This document shows, piece after piece, positions 27,423 through 36,380 of a stretch of 64,000 bases of DNA. The stretch spans positions 186,001 to 250,000 of the forward strand of contig NZ_CP054151.1 of NCBI RefSeq assembly GCF_021310995.1, in the 5' to 3' direction. The stretch comes from Agrobacterium vaccinii (lineage in GTDB: Bacteria; Pseudomonadota; Alphaproteobacteria; Rhizobiales; Rhizobiaceae). Each line of letters begins with the position of its first letter. The first letter of the stretch is position 1. Made by a program: the position numbers and the translations under genes. The notes beneath the pieces were generated by a model. That model saw only the letters and a program-made list of their open reading frames with translations, did no database searches and was not told the origin of the DNA.

Positions 27423-28922
27423 ATGGAAACGGTTCATGCCCTGCTTCTTGGCCTTGATCAGGCAACGATGCCAAACAATCTGTTCTGGTGTTTCATCGGC
27501 ACGCTGCTTGGCACACTTGTAGGTGTTCTCCCTGGCCTTGGGCCTGCTGCGACGATGTCCATCCTGCTACCCTTCACAATCGGGCTTGAGCCGGTCACCT
27601 CGCTAATCATGCTCGCCGGGATTTACTATGGTGCGCAATATGGCGGCTCTACCACCGCTATCCTTCTCAACCTGCCGGGGGAAGCTTCGTCGGTGGTCAC
27701 GGCTATTGACGGATACAAGATGGCGCGCAAAGGCCGTGCGGGGGTGGCACTTGCGACGGCAGCCCTTGGCTCGTTCTTCGCGGGCACAGTGGCAACCTTA
27801 CTGCTTGCGCTGTTTGCACCATCTCTAGCCGAATTCGGGCTGCTGTTTGGACCAGCAGAATATTTCTCTTTGATGATCCTTGGCCTCATCGCCTCGATCG
27901 TGCTTGCGCGCGGTTCCTTGCCCAAGGCGCTTGGCATGGTTTTCATCGGGATTTTGATCGGATTGATAGGACAGGACGTCCAAACCGCCGCGCCCCGCTT
28001 CATGCTTGGCTATGACGAGCTTTCAAGTGGAGTCAATTTCGTAATTGTCGCCATGGGATTGTTCGGCATCGGAGAACTGGTCCGCGATCTGGAGAACACG
28101 GGCAGCCGCACCGCCATAAAGGCACCCTTCTTCTCCATGTTGCCAAGCCGCGAGGATTTTCGTCGCATGACACCGTCGATCCTGCGCGGCACCGGTATAG
28201 GCTCCGTACTCGGGCTTCTACCCGGCAGCGGCGCGCTGCTTGCAGCCTTTGCGGCCTACGCCATCGAAAAACGCGTTGCCAAACCACCGGAGGGCTTTGG
28301 AGAGGGTGCCATTGAAGGCGTGGCGGCACCAGAAAGCGCCAACAATGCCGGTGCGCAAACATCCTTCGTGCCCTTGCTGACATTGGGGCTTCCGGCCAAC
28401 GCCGTCATGGCCTTGATGTTCGGCGCCTTGATCATGCAGGGCATTGCGCCTGGGCCAACGTTGATCAGTGATCACCCACAGATTTTCTGGGGCGTCATCG
28501 TTTCCATGTGGGTTGGCAATCTGATGCTGCTGGTGTTGAATCTACCACTGATCGGAATCTGGACGAAGTTGCTGACGGTGCCGTTCCAGTATCTCTATCC
28601 AGCCATCATCGTGTTCTGCGCCATCGGCGTCTTTTCGCTTGGGAACTCCGTCTTTGATCTCTGGCTGCTGGCGATATTTGGTGTGCTTGGCTACGTATTC
28701 GCCAAGCTCGATTGCGATGCCGCACCGCTGGTCATGGGCCTCATCCTCGGCCCATTGCTAGAGGAGAATTTTCGCCGCGCCATGTTCCTGTCAAAGGGCA
28801 GCGTGTCCGTCTTTGTAGACAGGCCGATATCAGCGATCCTTCTCGTAGCGGCTGCAGTGGTTCTGGTCCTTATGATATTGCCAAAATTCGGCTCGATCCG
28901 TCAGGAGGCCTTTGAGGAATGA
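27423..28922 (+). CDS. tctA: TctA-family TTT transporter large permease (second system)
   Basis: 499-residue permease with about 11-12 transmembrane helices. Family motifs are clear: GVLPGLGPAATMSILLPFT (near 38-56), GIYYGAQYGGSTTAILLNLPG (about 73-93), the repeated GTGIGSVLGLLPGSGALLAA in the second half, and APESANNAGAQTSFVPLLTLG. Strongly similar to the partial TctA at the left end of the window. Preceded by GGAGAG; its stop overlaps the FAD oxidoreductase start (ATGA). Confidence 0.95.
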   Translation: METVHALLLGLDQATMPNNLFWCFIGTLLGTLVGVLPGLGPAATMSILLPFTIGLEPVTSLIMLAGIYYGAQYGGSTTAILLNLPGEASSVVTAIDGYKMARKGRAGVALATAALGSFFAGTVATLLLALFAPSLAEFGLLFGPAEYFSLMILGLIASIVLARGSLPKALGMVFIGILIGLIGQDVQTAAPRFMLGYDELSSGVNFVIVAMGLFGIGELVRDLENTGSRTAIKAPFFSMLPSREDFRRMTPSILRGTGIGSVLGLLPGSGALLAAFAAYAIEKRVAKPPEGFGEGAIEGVAAPESANNAGAQTSFVPLLTLGLPANAVMALMFGALIMQGIAPGPTLISDHPQIFWGVIVSMWVGNLMLLVLNLPLIGIWTKLLTVPFQYLYPAIIVFCAIGVFSLGNSVFDLWLLAIFGVLGYVFAKLDCDAAPLVMGLILGPLLEENFRRAMFLSKGSVSVFVDRPISAILLVAAAVVLVLMILPKFGSIRQEAFEE

Positions 28923-30178
28923 CGAAACATGTCGTGGTCATCGGCGCTGGCATAGTTGGCGCAGCATCGGCGATCGAGTTGCTGCGGGATGGACATAGGG
29001 TCACGATTGCAGAGCCGGGCCCTCCGGGCGGGCGGCAGGCAGCAAGCTATGGCAATAGTGGTTGGTTGAGCCCAGCGTCCATAGTTCCGATGTCCATGCC
29101 AGGACTTTGGAAGAAGGTACCTGGAATGGTGACTGATCCGTCCGGCCCGCTGGCCATTCGCTGGCGTCATATTCTTCGGCTAGCGCCCTGGCTCCTTCGC
29201 TTCGTAAAAGCGGGTGCGACCGTTGCCAAGGTGGAACGAACTGCGGGCATTCTTTCCGGTTTGCTTCACGATGCGCCGGAACGACACGAAAAGCTTGCGG
29301 CAGAAATCGGCCGTTCGGACTTCATTGTGCGCAAAGGGCTAATCTACGCCTATCCTGACCGCGCCGCCTTCGAATTAGAGGCGCTGGCATGGACGTTGCG
29401 ACGGCAAAACGGGGTGGCGTTTCGTGAGCTTTCTGCTGCCGAACTGCATCAACTCGAGCCGGACCTTGACGCGCGATACTCATTCGGCGTCATAGTCGAA
29501 AAAGGCGGCCATTGTGTCGATCCTGGTGGCTATGTCGCCGCCATTGTTGACCATGCAATCAGGCTCGGTGCCGACATGGTAACCGCAAAAGCTACAGGTT
29601 TTGAGATGAGCGGGGGAAAGCTGACTGCCGTTCGAACAGAGACCGGCGCGATTGCGTGCGATCGGGCAGTTATTGCCGCCGGCATTCACTCCAAAATACT
29701 GGCGACCGTCGCGGGCGATAAGGTGCCGCTTGAAAGCGAGCGAGGCTATCACATCGTCATACCCAACGATATCGCCAAGGGCGCAATGCCTGTCATGCCC
29801 GGAGACGGCAAGATGGGAAACAACCCGACACGTGCCGGTTTACGGATCGCCGGGCAAGTAGAACTTGCGAACACAACCGTAGATCCAGATTGGACCCGTG
29901 CCGATATTTTGCTGCGTCACGCCAAGCGCACCTATACAGCGCTATCGTCTCCCTTCGATGAAAGCCGTGTTGATCGTTGGATGGGACATCGCCCATCGAC
30001 GCCGGATGGGGTGCCCGTCATTGGCCATTCCAATTTGACGACGGACATCATCTACGCCTTCGGCCACGGCCATGTCGGTCTGGCGACAGGACCCGTCACT
30101 GGTTGCCTGGTTGCCGACCTCGTTGCAGACCGGCCATCGTTTGTAGATTTGGGCCCATTTTCAGCAGCCAGATTTTAA
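28919..30178 (+). CDS. DadA-type FAD-dependent amine/amino acid oxidoreductase
   Basis: 419 residues of the DAO family. The FAD dinucleotide-binding motif VVVIGAGIVGAASAIELLR is at 5-23, followed by AASYGNSGWLSPASIVPMSMPG, which resembles the D-amino acid dehydrogenase DadA pattern, and a C-terminal GVPVIGHS, FGHGHVGLATGP. DadA-like enzymes oxidise D-amino acids, hydroxyproline isomers or N-methyl amino acids through the quinone pool. Overlaps tctA by 4 bases, so it belongs to the transport operon and probably oxidises the imported compound or its product. Exact substrate not readable. Confidence 0.9.
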   Translation: MTKHVVVIGAGIVGAASAIELLRDGHRVTIAEPGPPGGRQAASYGNSGWLSPASIVPMSMPGLWKKVPGMVTDPSGPLAIRWRHILRLAPWLLRFVKAGATVAKVERTAGILSGLLHDAPERHEKLAAEIGRSDFIVRKGLIYAYPDRAAFELEALAWTLRRQNGVAFRELSAAELHQLEPDLDARYSFGVIVEKGGHCVDPGGYVAAIVDHAIRLGADMVTAKATGFEMSGGKLTAVRTETGAIACDRAVIAAGIHSKILATVAGDKVPLESERGYHIVIPNDIAKGAMPVMPGDGKMGNNPTRAGLRIAGQVELANTTVDPDWTRADILLRHAKRTYTALSSPFDESRVDRWMGHRPSTPDGVPVIGHSNLTTDIIYAFGHGHVGLATGPVTGCLVADLVADRPSFVDLGPFSAARF

Positions 30179-30335
30179 GATTACAATGCTCCGTGAAAGG
30201 ATTGCGATTTCACGTCGTTTACGCGGAGTGCACAAATCCGGTCTAGCGAGCCATTGGCCTCACGACTAGTTTGTGCGCTTGTCGGCGGTGTTTCGTCCCG
30301 TGATACGGGCCAGCAATCTAAGCGCAGGAAAAACA

Positions 30336-30965
30336 ATGTCCCAGAATCTCGATGAAAACTACAAACTCGCATATGGCAAGAAGGCAGGCTTCGGGAAACG
30401 ACCGGCGCTGGTTCTGGTCGATTTCGCCCATGCCTATTTCGATCCAGAATGCCCCCTTTATGCTGGCGTCGACGATGCGCTGGCCTCTGCACTGCGCATC
30501 CGCAAACTGGCCCATGAGGTTGGTATTCCTGTGGTGCTGACCGAGGTGACCTACCAGAAGAGCGGAATCAACGGCGGGCGCTTCATGGAGAAGGCAAAGC
30601 CGCTGGGCGCTTTCATCAAGGGCAGACGCACAGCCGAATTCGCAGAGGGGCTGGTTCCGCTGGAAGACGAGATCATCGTCTCCAAACAATATCCAAGCGC
30701 CTTCTTCGGCACCAGCCTCGCCTCGACCTTGACGGCCATGGGCATCGACAATGTCGTGCTGACGGGCTTGACCACAAGCGGATGCGTGCGAGCATCCTGC
30801 GTCGATTCCATGTCGCACGGCTTCATGACTACAGTCGTATCAGATGCCTGCGGTGATCGTCATCAGGGGCCCCATGATGCCAATCTATTCGACATGAACG
30901 CCAAATATGCCGATGTCGTTTCAGAGGACGAGATCATCCAATTCTTCAAAACATTCAAGGGTTAA
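30336..30965 (+). CDS. Isochorismatase-like cysteine hydrolase (N-carbamoylsarcosine amidase type)
   Basis: 209-residue cysteine hydrolase with triad D29 (LVLVDFAHAY), K117 (VSKQYPSAFFGT) and C150 (LTTSGCVRAS), the last preceded by the usual cis-peptide region (VLTGLTTSG). The pattern is nearest to N-carbamoylsarcosine amidohydrolase and related ureido-acid amidases; it is less like nicotinamidase or RutB. Start at 30336 is set by GCAGGA; the earlier ATG has no ribosome site. It follows the FAD oxidoreductase after 157 bp and is convergent with the amidase at 31056. It may release ammonia and CO2 from a carbamoyl intermediate. Confidence 0.88.
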   Translation: MSQNLDENYKLAYGKKAGFGKRPALVLVDFAHAYFDPECPLYAGVDDALASALRIRKLAHEVGIPVVLTEVTYQKSGINGGRFMEKAKPLGAFIKGRRTAEFAEGLVPLEDEIIVSKQYPSAFFGTSLASTLTAMGIDNVVLTGLTTSGCVRASCVDSMSHGFMTTVVSDACGDRHQGPHDANLFDMNAKYADVVSEDEIIQFFKTFKG

Positions 30966-31055
30966 CACCGCGACTGTATTTTCAAAGCCGGGCCGCATCG
31001 AGGTTCTTGGCGGTGCCGGTGGCATTGGCCGCGCGCTGTTCGGCAAAGCTCGCAG

Positions 31056-32606
31056 CTACACCACACTCTGCGGCATGAGACGATGGAAGTCGGTTTTTCC
31101 CTGCAAAGCGGCACCCAGCCGCAGGCACAGAGCATCGGCTTGTGGTGGTGCGACGATCTGAATGCCTGTCGGCAAACTGGAGTATCCAAGGCCCGATGGG
31201 ATCATAAGAGCGGGCAATCCTGTGAGATCGAAGATCATAGTGTTGCGGGAGATCAGCGATTGGAAGGAATGCGCCTCGCCATTTACGTCTACGGTCAGGC
31301 TGTCGAGCCGACCCGCCTCGCCGCCGACACCGGGCGTAACGACCAGATCGACATCCTCCATCGCCGCGAGAAAACCGGTCTGTGCTTCAGCGCGAATCTG
31401 GAGCGCCCGCGCATAATCGACGGCTGAAAAAGTGAGGCCGTTTTTCAGCCGATGCAGCAGACCGGCATCAAAAAGCTCGGCACGATCCAGTCGGGCGGAA
31501 TGCAGTGTTGCCAGTTCACTTTGCAGGATAATCCATCCCGCATCATGCCAAGGCGCGATATCGATAGCAGGCAGAGAAACAAGCGTGCAGCCGAGCGCTT
31601 CGAGCGTCTTTAGAGCAGTCTCCCAATTGGTCAGCACCGCGTTATCGACCAACTCTGTGAACCAGTTTATCGGCACACCGATACGCAAACCTTCCACCTC
31701 TGCGTCATGGAGAATGGCGGCGCATTGCGCGGCGAGTTCCGTTTCGGACTGTGCCGTCATGAAAGGCAGGACGCGAGCAATATCACGGGCCGAGCGCGCC
31801 ATGGGGCCGATATGATCGAGTGTCCAGGACAGCGGCGCCACACCGGACCGCGAGACCCGTTCCCGGCTGGGTTTCAGCCCCGTGGTGCCGCACCAGCAGG
31901 AGGGAACGCGGATGGAACCGCCGGTATCCGTGCCGAGCGCCAGCGGCATCAACCGCGCGGCAAGGCCAGCGCCCGAACCTGTTGACGAGCCGCCGGTCCA
32001 GCGCGTTTGATCCCAGGGATTAGTCACGGTTCCGAAGCGCGGATTGTGCGGCGACCCGGTGGCAAATTCCGTGGTAGCCGTCATGGCGAAGGGAATGGCA
32101 CCGGCAGTACGCAGGCTTGCAACGGCATGGGCATCGGCTGGTGCAACGCGCTCGCCGGTAAAATGAGAGCCCGAGGTGACCACCGCACCCGCAACATCGA
32201 TGATGTCTTTTACGCCAAAGGGTATCCCTTCTAGCGGTCGAGCCGTGCCATTGCGCCAGCGCTCGGCGCTTTCGCGGGCCGCATTTTCCGCACCCGGCAC
32301 CACGCGAAGGATGGCTTCATTGCCCGCCTTACTCGAGTGAATGGCGGCGGTCAGATGGCTCAGGACATCGGCAGGGGACACGCGCCCACCGGCGTAAGCC
32401 GAGAGAAGCGTATCGACACCCGCCTGCTGCCACGCAACATCCGCCGACGCCGTTTCGACGGGTGCGCTGTTCAATGATCCAGAAATCGCCGCAACACGAT
32501 ACACACGATCTGCCGACCCCGGATCAACAAGGGTCAGCGGGTCAAGCACGTCATCGGCACCGACAAGCGGACCGCTGACAACAATGGCAGGCGGAATCTG
32601 GTTCAT
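31056..32606 (-). CDS. Amidase-signature family amidase coupled to RutA-like gene
   Basis: 516 residues. Triad K133 (GVKDIID), S207 (WTGGSSTGSGAG) and S231 (GTDTGGSIRVPS) is intact. The first 60 residues form an extra N-terminal extension absent from many family members. The start codon is one base after the stop of the RutA-type monooxygenase gene (TAG-G-ATG), the position RutB holds in the Escherichia coli rut operon. I infer that it hydrolyses the ureido or carbamoyl ring-opened product of the monooxygenase. Members of this family related to allophanate hydrolase, AtzE and urea-related amidases fit such a role. Confidence 0.9.
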   Translation of the reverse strand: MNQIPPAIVVSGPLVGADDVLDPLTLVDPGSADRVYRVAAISGSLNSAPVETASADVAWQQAGVDTLLSAYAGGRVSPADVLSHLTAAIHSSKAGNEAILRVVPGAENAARESAERWRNGTARPLEGIPFGVKDIIDVAGAVVTSGSHFTGERVAPADAHAVASLRTAGAIPFAMTATTEFATGSPHNPRFGTVTNPWDQTRWTGGSSTGSGAGLAARLMPLALGTDTGGSIRVPSCWCGTTGLKPSRERVSRSGVAPLSWTLDHIGPMARSARDIARVLPFMTAQSETELAAQCAAILHDAEVEGLRIGVPINWFTELVDNAVLTNWETALKTLEALGCTLVSLPAIDIAPWHDAGWIILQSELATLHSARLDRAELFDAGLLHRLKNGLTFSAVDYARALQIRAEAQTGFLAAMEDVDLVVTPGVGGEAGRLDSLTVDVNGEAHSFQSLISRNTMIFDLTGLPALMIPSGLGYSSLPTGIQIVAPPQADALCLRLGAALQGKTDFHRLMPQSVV

Positions 32607-32607
32607 C

Positions 32608-33690
32608 CTATTCGGCTGCGATCTGGGTGATCGTGCGCGACGCCATCAAGGGCTGTATGCGTTCGCCGAAGATATCGAGGCCAACAAGGAAGTCATCGAA
32701 TGTCAACATGATGCCCTTCGTGCCGGGAACATTGCCCGCCTCGTCCAGCATGCGGGCGACATTGGCGTATGAGCCGACCAACGTTCCCATGTTGAAATTG
32801 ACCGCACCTTCCGGCAGGTTGATGTGCTTGGCGGTGGAGTTGCTGTCGGCAGTTGCGTCCTTGCTGCCCTGATCGGCCATCCACGCCAGAGCATCCACAT
32901 CGGCACCGGCGCGGTAGGTTTCCCATTTGGCTTTGGCCAGTTCGTCGGTCTCATCAGCAATGACCATGAACAGCACATAGGCTCCGACATCGCGGCCTGT
33001 CTTGGCAGCCGCTTCCAGCAGCTTGGCATTGTTTGGCGCATAGGCTGTCGGCGTGTTGATGCCAGCGCCCATGACGAAGTTGTAATCGGCATATTCGGCG
33101 GCGAATTCCATGCCGCGCGGGCTTTGGCCTGCTGCAACGATCTCGATCTTGTTCTGCGGCGTTGGCTTCATCATGCAATCCTTCATGGTGAAGTGTTTGC
33201 CTTCGAAGCTGCATTCGCCGTTCGCCCAAAGCTCTTTCATGATGTGGACGTATTCGGTTGAATAATCATAGCGGTAACCGAAATAATCATCCCCCGGCCA
33301 CATGCCCATCTGATCATATTCGGCCATCTGCCAGCCGGACACGATGTTCACGCCGAAACGGCCCGGTGCGACGCTGTCGATTGTGGTCGCCATGCGGGCA
33401 ACGATTGCAGGCGGCAGCGTCAGAACGGCTGTCGAGGCAAAGAGCTTGATACGGTCGGTGACCGCGGCCAGGCTCGCCATCAACGTAAAGCTTTCCAGAT
33501 TGTAGTCCCAGAACTCCGCCTTGCCACCAAAGCCGCGCAGCTTGATCATCGAAAGCGCGAATTCCAGACCGTATTTCTCGGCTTTCTGAACGATCTGCTT
33601 GTTGAGATCGAAGCTCGGCATGTATTGCGGCGACGTCGTCGAGATCAGCCAGCCATTGTTTCCGATGGGAATGAAAACACCGATATCCAT
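32608..33690 (-). CDS. rutA: RutA-type FMN-dependent pyrimidine monooxygenase (LLM class)
   Basis: 360 residues. It matches E. coli RutA over nearly its whole length as I recall that protein, with shared blocks [66 protein letters not shown] and [20 protein letters not shown]. RutA uses FMNH2 and oxygen, through a flavin-N5-peroxide, to cleave the amide bond of uracil. The usual partner reductase RutF is encoded 8 kb away (41712). RutB-E and RutG are not in the window. The substrate may be another cyclic amide or imide. The gene starts a two-gene operon with the amidase, downstream of a TACGTAC-type operator. Confidence 0.92.
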   Translation of the reverse strand: MDIGVFIPIGNNGWLISTTSPQYMPSFDLNKQIVQKAEKYGLEFALSMIKLRGFGGKAEFWDYNLESFTLMASLAAVTDRIKLFASTAVLTLPPAIVARMATTIDSVAPGRFGVNIVSGWQMAEYDQMGMWPGDDYFGYRYDYSTEYVHIMKELWANGECSFEGKHFTMKDCMMKPTPQNKIEIVAAGQSPRGMEFAAEYADYNFVMGAGINTPTAYAPNNAKLLEAAAKTGRDVGAYVLFMVIADETDELAKAKWETYRAGADVDALAWMADQGSKDATADSNSTAKHINLPEGAVNFNMGTLVGSYANVARMLDEAGNVPGTKGIMLTFDDFLVGLDIFGERIQPLMASRTITQIAAE

Positions 33691-33727
33691 GTGGTTCCCC
33701 TTTTTATGTGGTGGATACGTGGGCAGT

Positions 33728-33739
33728 ATGTACGAACTA
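33728..33739. promoter_or_regulatory. Candidate GntR operator upstream of rutA-like gene
   Basis: ATGTACGAACTA is an imperfect version of the palindrome at 36294-36305 (9 of 12 positions identical), placed 38 bases before the rutA-like start. A second partial match (ACGTACGT) lies at 33775-33782. The 235-bp region between the gntR-like stop and the rutA-like start otherwise holds nothing recognisable. Confidence 0.45.
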
Positions 33740-33925
33740 ATGCAAAAATATTTGGAGCTGTAAAGCCAAAAATGACGTACGTTTAGGCTTGCCTATTTAT
33801 TGCCCATTTGGTGATTTTGGACGCAGGTGCGCGATGCCGCCGAATGTGCCAAACGGCAAACGAGGAGGCATGTCGCCAATCAAATCATCAGAAATTTGCG
33901 CGGCATTGTGTAAACTAGCCGCAGG

Positions 33926-34720
33926 TTAGCCTTCGGCGCGCAACGTCGTGGTGAAAGTGAAGCGCTCGGCAGGAAGAACCTGGAACGCGTATTCGAGCAG
34001 ACGCCGACCGGAGCCATAATAGCGGCGCGTCACCACGAGAGCGAGATCTCCCGCCTTCACGCCAAGCTTGTCCGCGACCGTTTCATCCAGCATAAGTGGC
34101 TTGATATCCTGCTGAATTTCCTGAATTTTTTCGCCCGTGAACTGCTCGATATAGTGAAAAATAGCGCTGCGGGCGACGGTGATGTCTTTCACCGCCGCAG
34201 CCAGCTTGGAATCGACGTAAACCTCGTTCCAGGAAAAGGCCCGGCTGCGATCGCCGGAGTAACGGATACCCGACATGTGGAAAAACTTACGGCCCGGACG
34301 GCAACCGAGCTCGACAGCAAGCTTGCCCTGCGCTGAAATCTCTTCCTTCGTGTCGATCACGAATTCCGTTTCAGCGGCAATTTCGAACAGTTCAGATCGG
34401 GAATGGGCGATGAAGCGCTTTCGCTCGGGGTCGAACCCTGCCTCCACGCGGGTGCCAACACCTTTGCGGGCCGATAGCCGCCCTTTGTTGCGTAACGTTC
34501 CAATGGCCTGTCGCACGGTCTGTCGACTGACACCCAGAGCAATGGCAATCTCGTTTTCCGTGGGCAACAGCGAACCGACCGGGTAGTCGCCTTTGTTGAT
34601 CCGGCTCTCCAGATGATGCGCAACCTGGAGATAAAGGGGTGCCGTCTCAAGTTCCGGCTTCCAGTCAATGCCTTTTTGGTCCAAGCCCATCCCCACCCAT
34701 GCTGGTGCGCGTTGCCGCAT
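33926..34720 (-). CDS. GntR-family regulator, HutC/UTRA type
   Basis: 264 residues. N-terminal GntR winged helix at about 28-92 (PLYLQVAHHLESRINKGDYP, LPTENEIAIALGVSRQTVRQ, GRLSARKGVGTRV) and a C-terminal UTRA effector domain (about 110-258), where QDIKPLMLDETVADKLGVK and RRYYGSGRRLLEY are characteristic. HutC-group repressors bind palindromes and are released by a pathway substrate. The gene sits amid the rutA-like operon, the MFS gene and the ABC operon, and TGTACGTACA-type palindromes precede all three. An internal ATG at 34690 is an alternative start; neither has a strong ribosome site. Confidence 0.92.
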   Translation of the reverse strand: MRQRAPAWVGMGLDQKGIDWKPELETAPLYLQVAHHLESRINKGDYPVGSLLPTENEIAIALGVSRQTVRQAIGTLRNKGRLSARKGVGTRVEAGFDPERKRFIAHSRSELFEIAAETEFVIDTKEEISAQGKLAVELGCRPGRKFFHMSGIRYSGDRSRAFSWNEVYVDSKLAAAVKDITVARSAIFHYIEQFTGEKIQEIQQDIKPLMLDETVADKLGVKAGDLALVVTRRYYGSGRRLLEYAFQVLPAERFTFTTTLRAEG

Positions 34721-34825
34721 TCTTATAACGAAAGCTTCAATCCTCTTTCCAAACGAAAGGCAAACAAAATCCGGTCGAGGAGCAAAGCGCCTTAAGCCCG
34801 CTTGCGATACGCTCTCAAATCAAAT

Positions 34826-34837
34826 AGTACGTACATA
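34826..34837. promoter_or_regulatory. Candidate GntR operator between gntR and MFS genes
   Basis: AGTACGTACATA contains the perfect GTACGTAC core (34827-34834) shared with the site at 36294. Placed 34 bases before the MFS start and about 105 bases from the regulator start, it could control both divergent genes. Confidence 0.55.
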
Positions 34838-34870
34838 TACAAACAATGGACTTCCAGGATATCGAGACGC

Positions 34871-36127
34871 ATGTCGGACTTAGTCGCCGAAGAGGCCCCA
34901 CAAACGCACCGCGCCTCCTCCCTCGCTCAGACGCTGATAGCAGCAACCCTCATCCAGATCGTGGCAACGGCAAGCGTGCTGGCGCTGACGGCAATTGCCC
35001 CCACCGTGGCGGCAGATATGGACATCGGCGCCTACTGGATCGGCTATCAGATCAGCCTGATCTATGCGTCTGGCATGTTTTCCTCGGCTGTTGCGGGAAC
35101 GCTGGTGCAGCGCTTCGGCCCCATCCGCATCGAACAGATAGCCTTGATCTGTTTCGTCATAGGCTTTGCAGGTATTGCCACAGCCAATATCACGCTGATC
35201 ATTCTGGCTTCGCTTCTGATCGGCATCGGCTACGGGCTGAACAACCCGGCTTCGTCGGAAATGCTGAGCCGGGTTACACCGCAAAACCGGCGCAACATCG
35301 TCTTTTCATTGAAACAGTCCGGCGTTCCGCTGGGCGGCATTCTGGCAAGCTTCGCCTTTCCGTTTCTGTCGCGTTATGTCGATTGGCATGTGGCCCTGCT
35401 TATCGGAGCAGCCGCTCCGCTTTTGACTATGGGTTTGTTGGCCATGACACATGCGGCAGAACCCAAGATCGAGAAAAAGGTGCCATCCATGTGGCGCGGC
35501 TTGATCGATGAACAATCGACTATCTGGCGCAACCCGCGCCTGCGGGCGCTCAGTTACCTGGGCTTTGCTTATTCGGCCATGCAATTGTCTGTCTCGGCCT
35601 TTGCCGTGGTCACGCTTGTGCACGATGCCGGCTGGTCCCTACTGGCGGCAGGCTCGGTCGCTGCGGCCATGCAGTTTGCGGGCGCGTTCGGCCGCATATT
35701 CTGGGGCGTGGTTGCAGACCGTATAGGCGGCGGTTACGTGACCTTGTCGCTCCTCGGTCTGTTGGGCGGGCTGGGATATGTCTTGCTCTATTGGTTGCCG
35801 GGCCTCCCCGTAATAGCACAAGTGGCGCTTTTCATTGCGATGGGAGCGGTCACCATCGGCTGGAATGGCGTGCTTCTTGCCGAAGTGGCCCACAACGCCC
35901 CTGAAGGCAGGGTGGGCGCGATCACTGGCGGCGTCTTGGTCTATACCTTTATCGGTGTCATTGTTGGCCCGTCTTCTTTTGCCAGCCTTTACGCGCTGAC
36001 CGGACATTATGGCACAAGCTTCCTGATCTTTTCCCTATTCGGCTTTGCAGGCATGATCATCGCGTGGCGAGCGCGCCGTACAGGCCGCCGAACAGAGCCT
36101 CATATGTACCGACATAAGACGCAGTGA
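34871..36127 (+). CDS. MFS transporter
   Basis: 418-residue permease with about 12 hydrophobic helices. MFS signatures are visible after helix 2 (AGTLVQRFGPIRIEQIAL) and near the middle (IFWGVVADRIGGGYVTL). A short acidic N-terminal tail precedes helix 1. Start 34871 (MSDLVAEE) is favoured over the upstream ATG at 34802 because AGGA precedes it and the upstream start would place the operator at 34827 inside the gene. It probably carries a substrate of the heterocycle pathway, in parallel with the ABC importer; alternatively it exports a product. Confidence 0.88.
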   Translation: MSDLVAEEAPQTHRASSLAQTLIAATLIQIVATASVLALTAIAPTVAADMDIGAYWIGYQISLIYASGMFSSAVAGTLVQRFGPIRIEQIALICFVIGFAGIATANITLIILASLLIGIGYGLNNPASSEMLSRVTPQNRRNIVFSLKQSGVPLGGILASFAFPFLSRYVDWHVALLIGAAAPLLTMGLLAMTHAAEPKIEKKVPSMWRGLIDEQSTIWRNPRLRALSYLGFAYSAMQLSVSAFAVVTLVHDAGWSLLAAGSVAAAMQFAGAFGRIFWGVVADRIGGGYVTLSLLGLLGGLGYVLLYWLPGLPVIAQVALFIAMGAVTIGWNGVLLAEVAHNAPEGRVGAITGGVLVYTFIGVIVGPSSFASLYALTGHYGTSFLIFSLFGFAGMIIAWRARRTGRRTEPHMYRHKTQ

Positions 36128-36293
36128 AAGCACGCAGGCGCGGGCCCGAAAGTGTTCGCAGCTGCAATAGAAAGCCGAAGAATCGCGACGATTGATCATA
36201 TTTGAAGCGTTGCGCTGGTGGGCTTTTTGGCAATCGCCGCATAAATGTGCAGTGCAAAAAAATAGGCAAAATCCGATTGACGATGGCTTGAAT

Positions 36294-36305
36294 ATGTACG
36301 TACAT
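36294..36305. promoter_or_regulatory. Perfect palindrome, candidate GntR operator for the ABC operon
   Basis: ATGTACGTACAT is a perfect 12-base palindrome, 75 bases before the binding-protein gene, in the 253-bp gap after the MFS gene. Its core recurs before the MFS gene and, less exactly, before the rutA-like gene. Binding by the local GntR protein is inferred from co-location. Confidence 0.6.
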
Positions 36306-36380
36306 TATCCTCATAGGAGCTCTCACCGGCGGCCTTAAAAGACACCGGTCAAACCGGGATCACAGAGGGGAATGTTGATC

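Noticed and set aside
33775..33785. Second GntR-type site (ACGTACGT) before the rutA-like gene
   Set aside because: Shares the TACGT core but is out of register with the other palindromes; kept only as a note within the main site.
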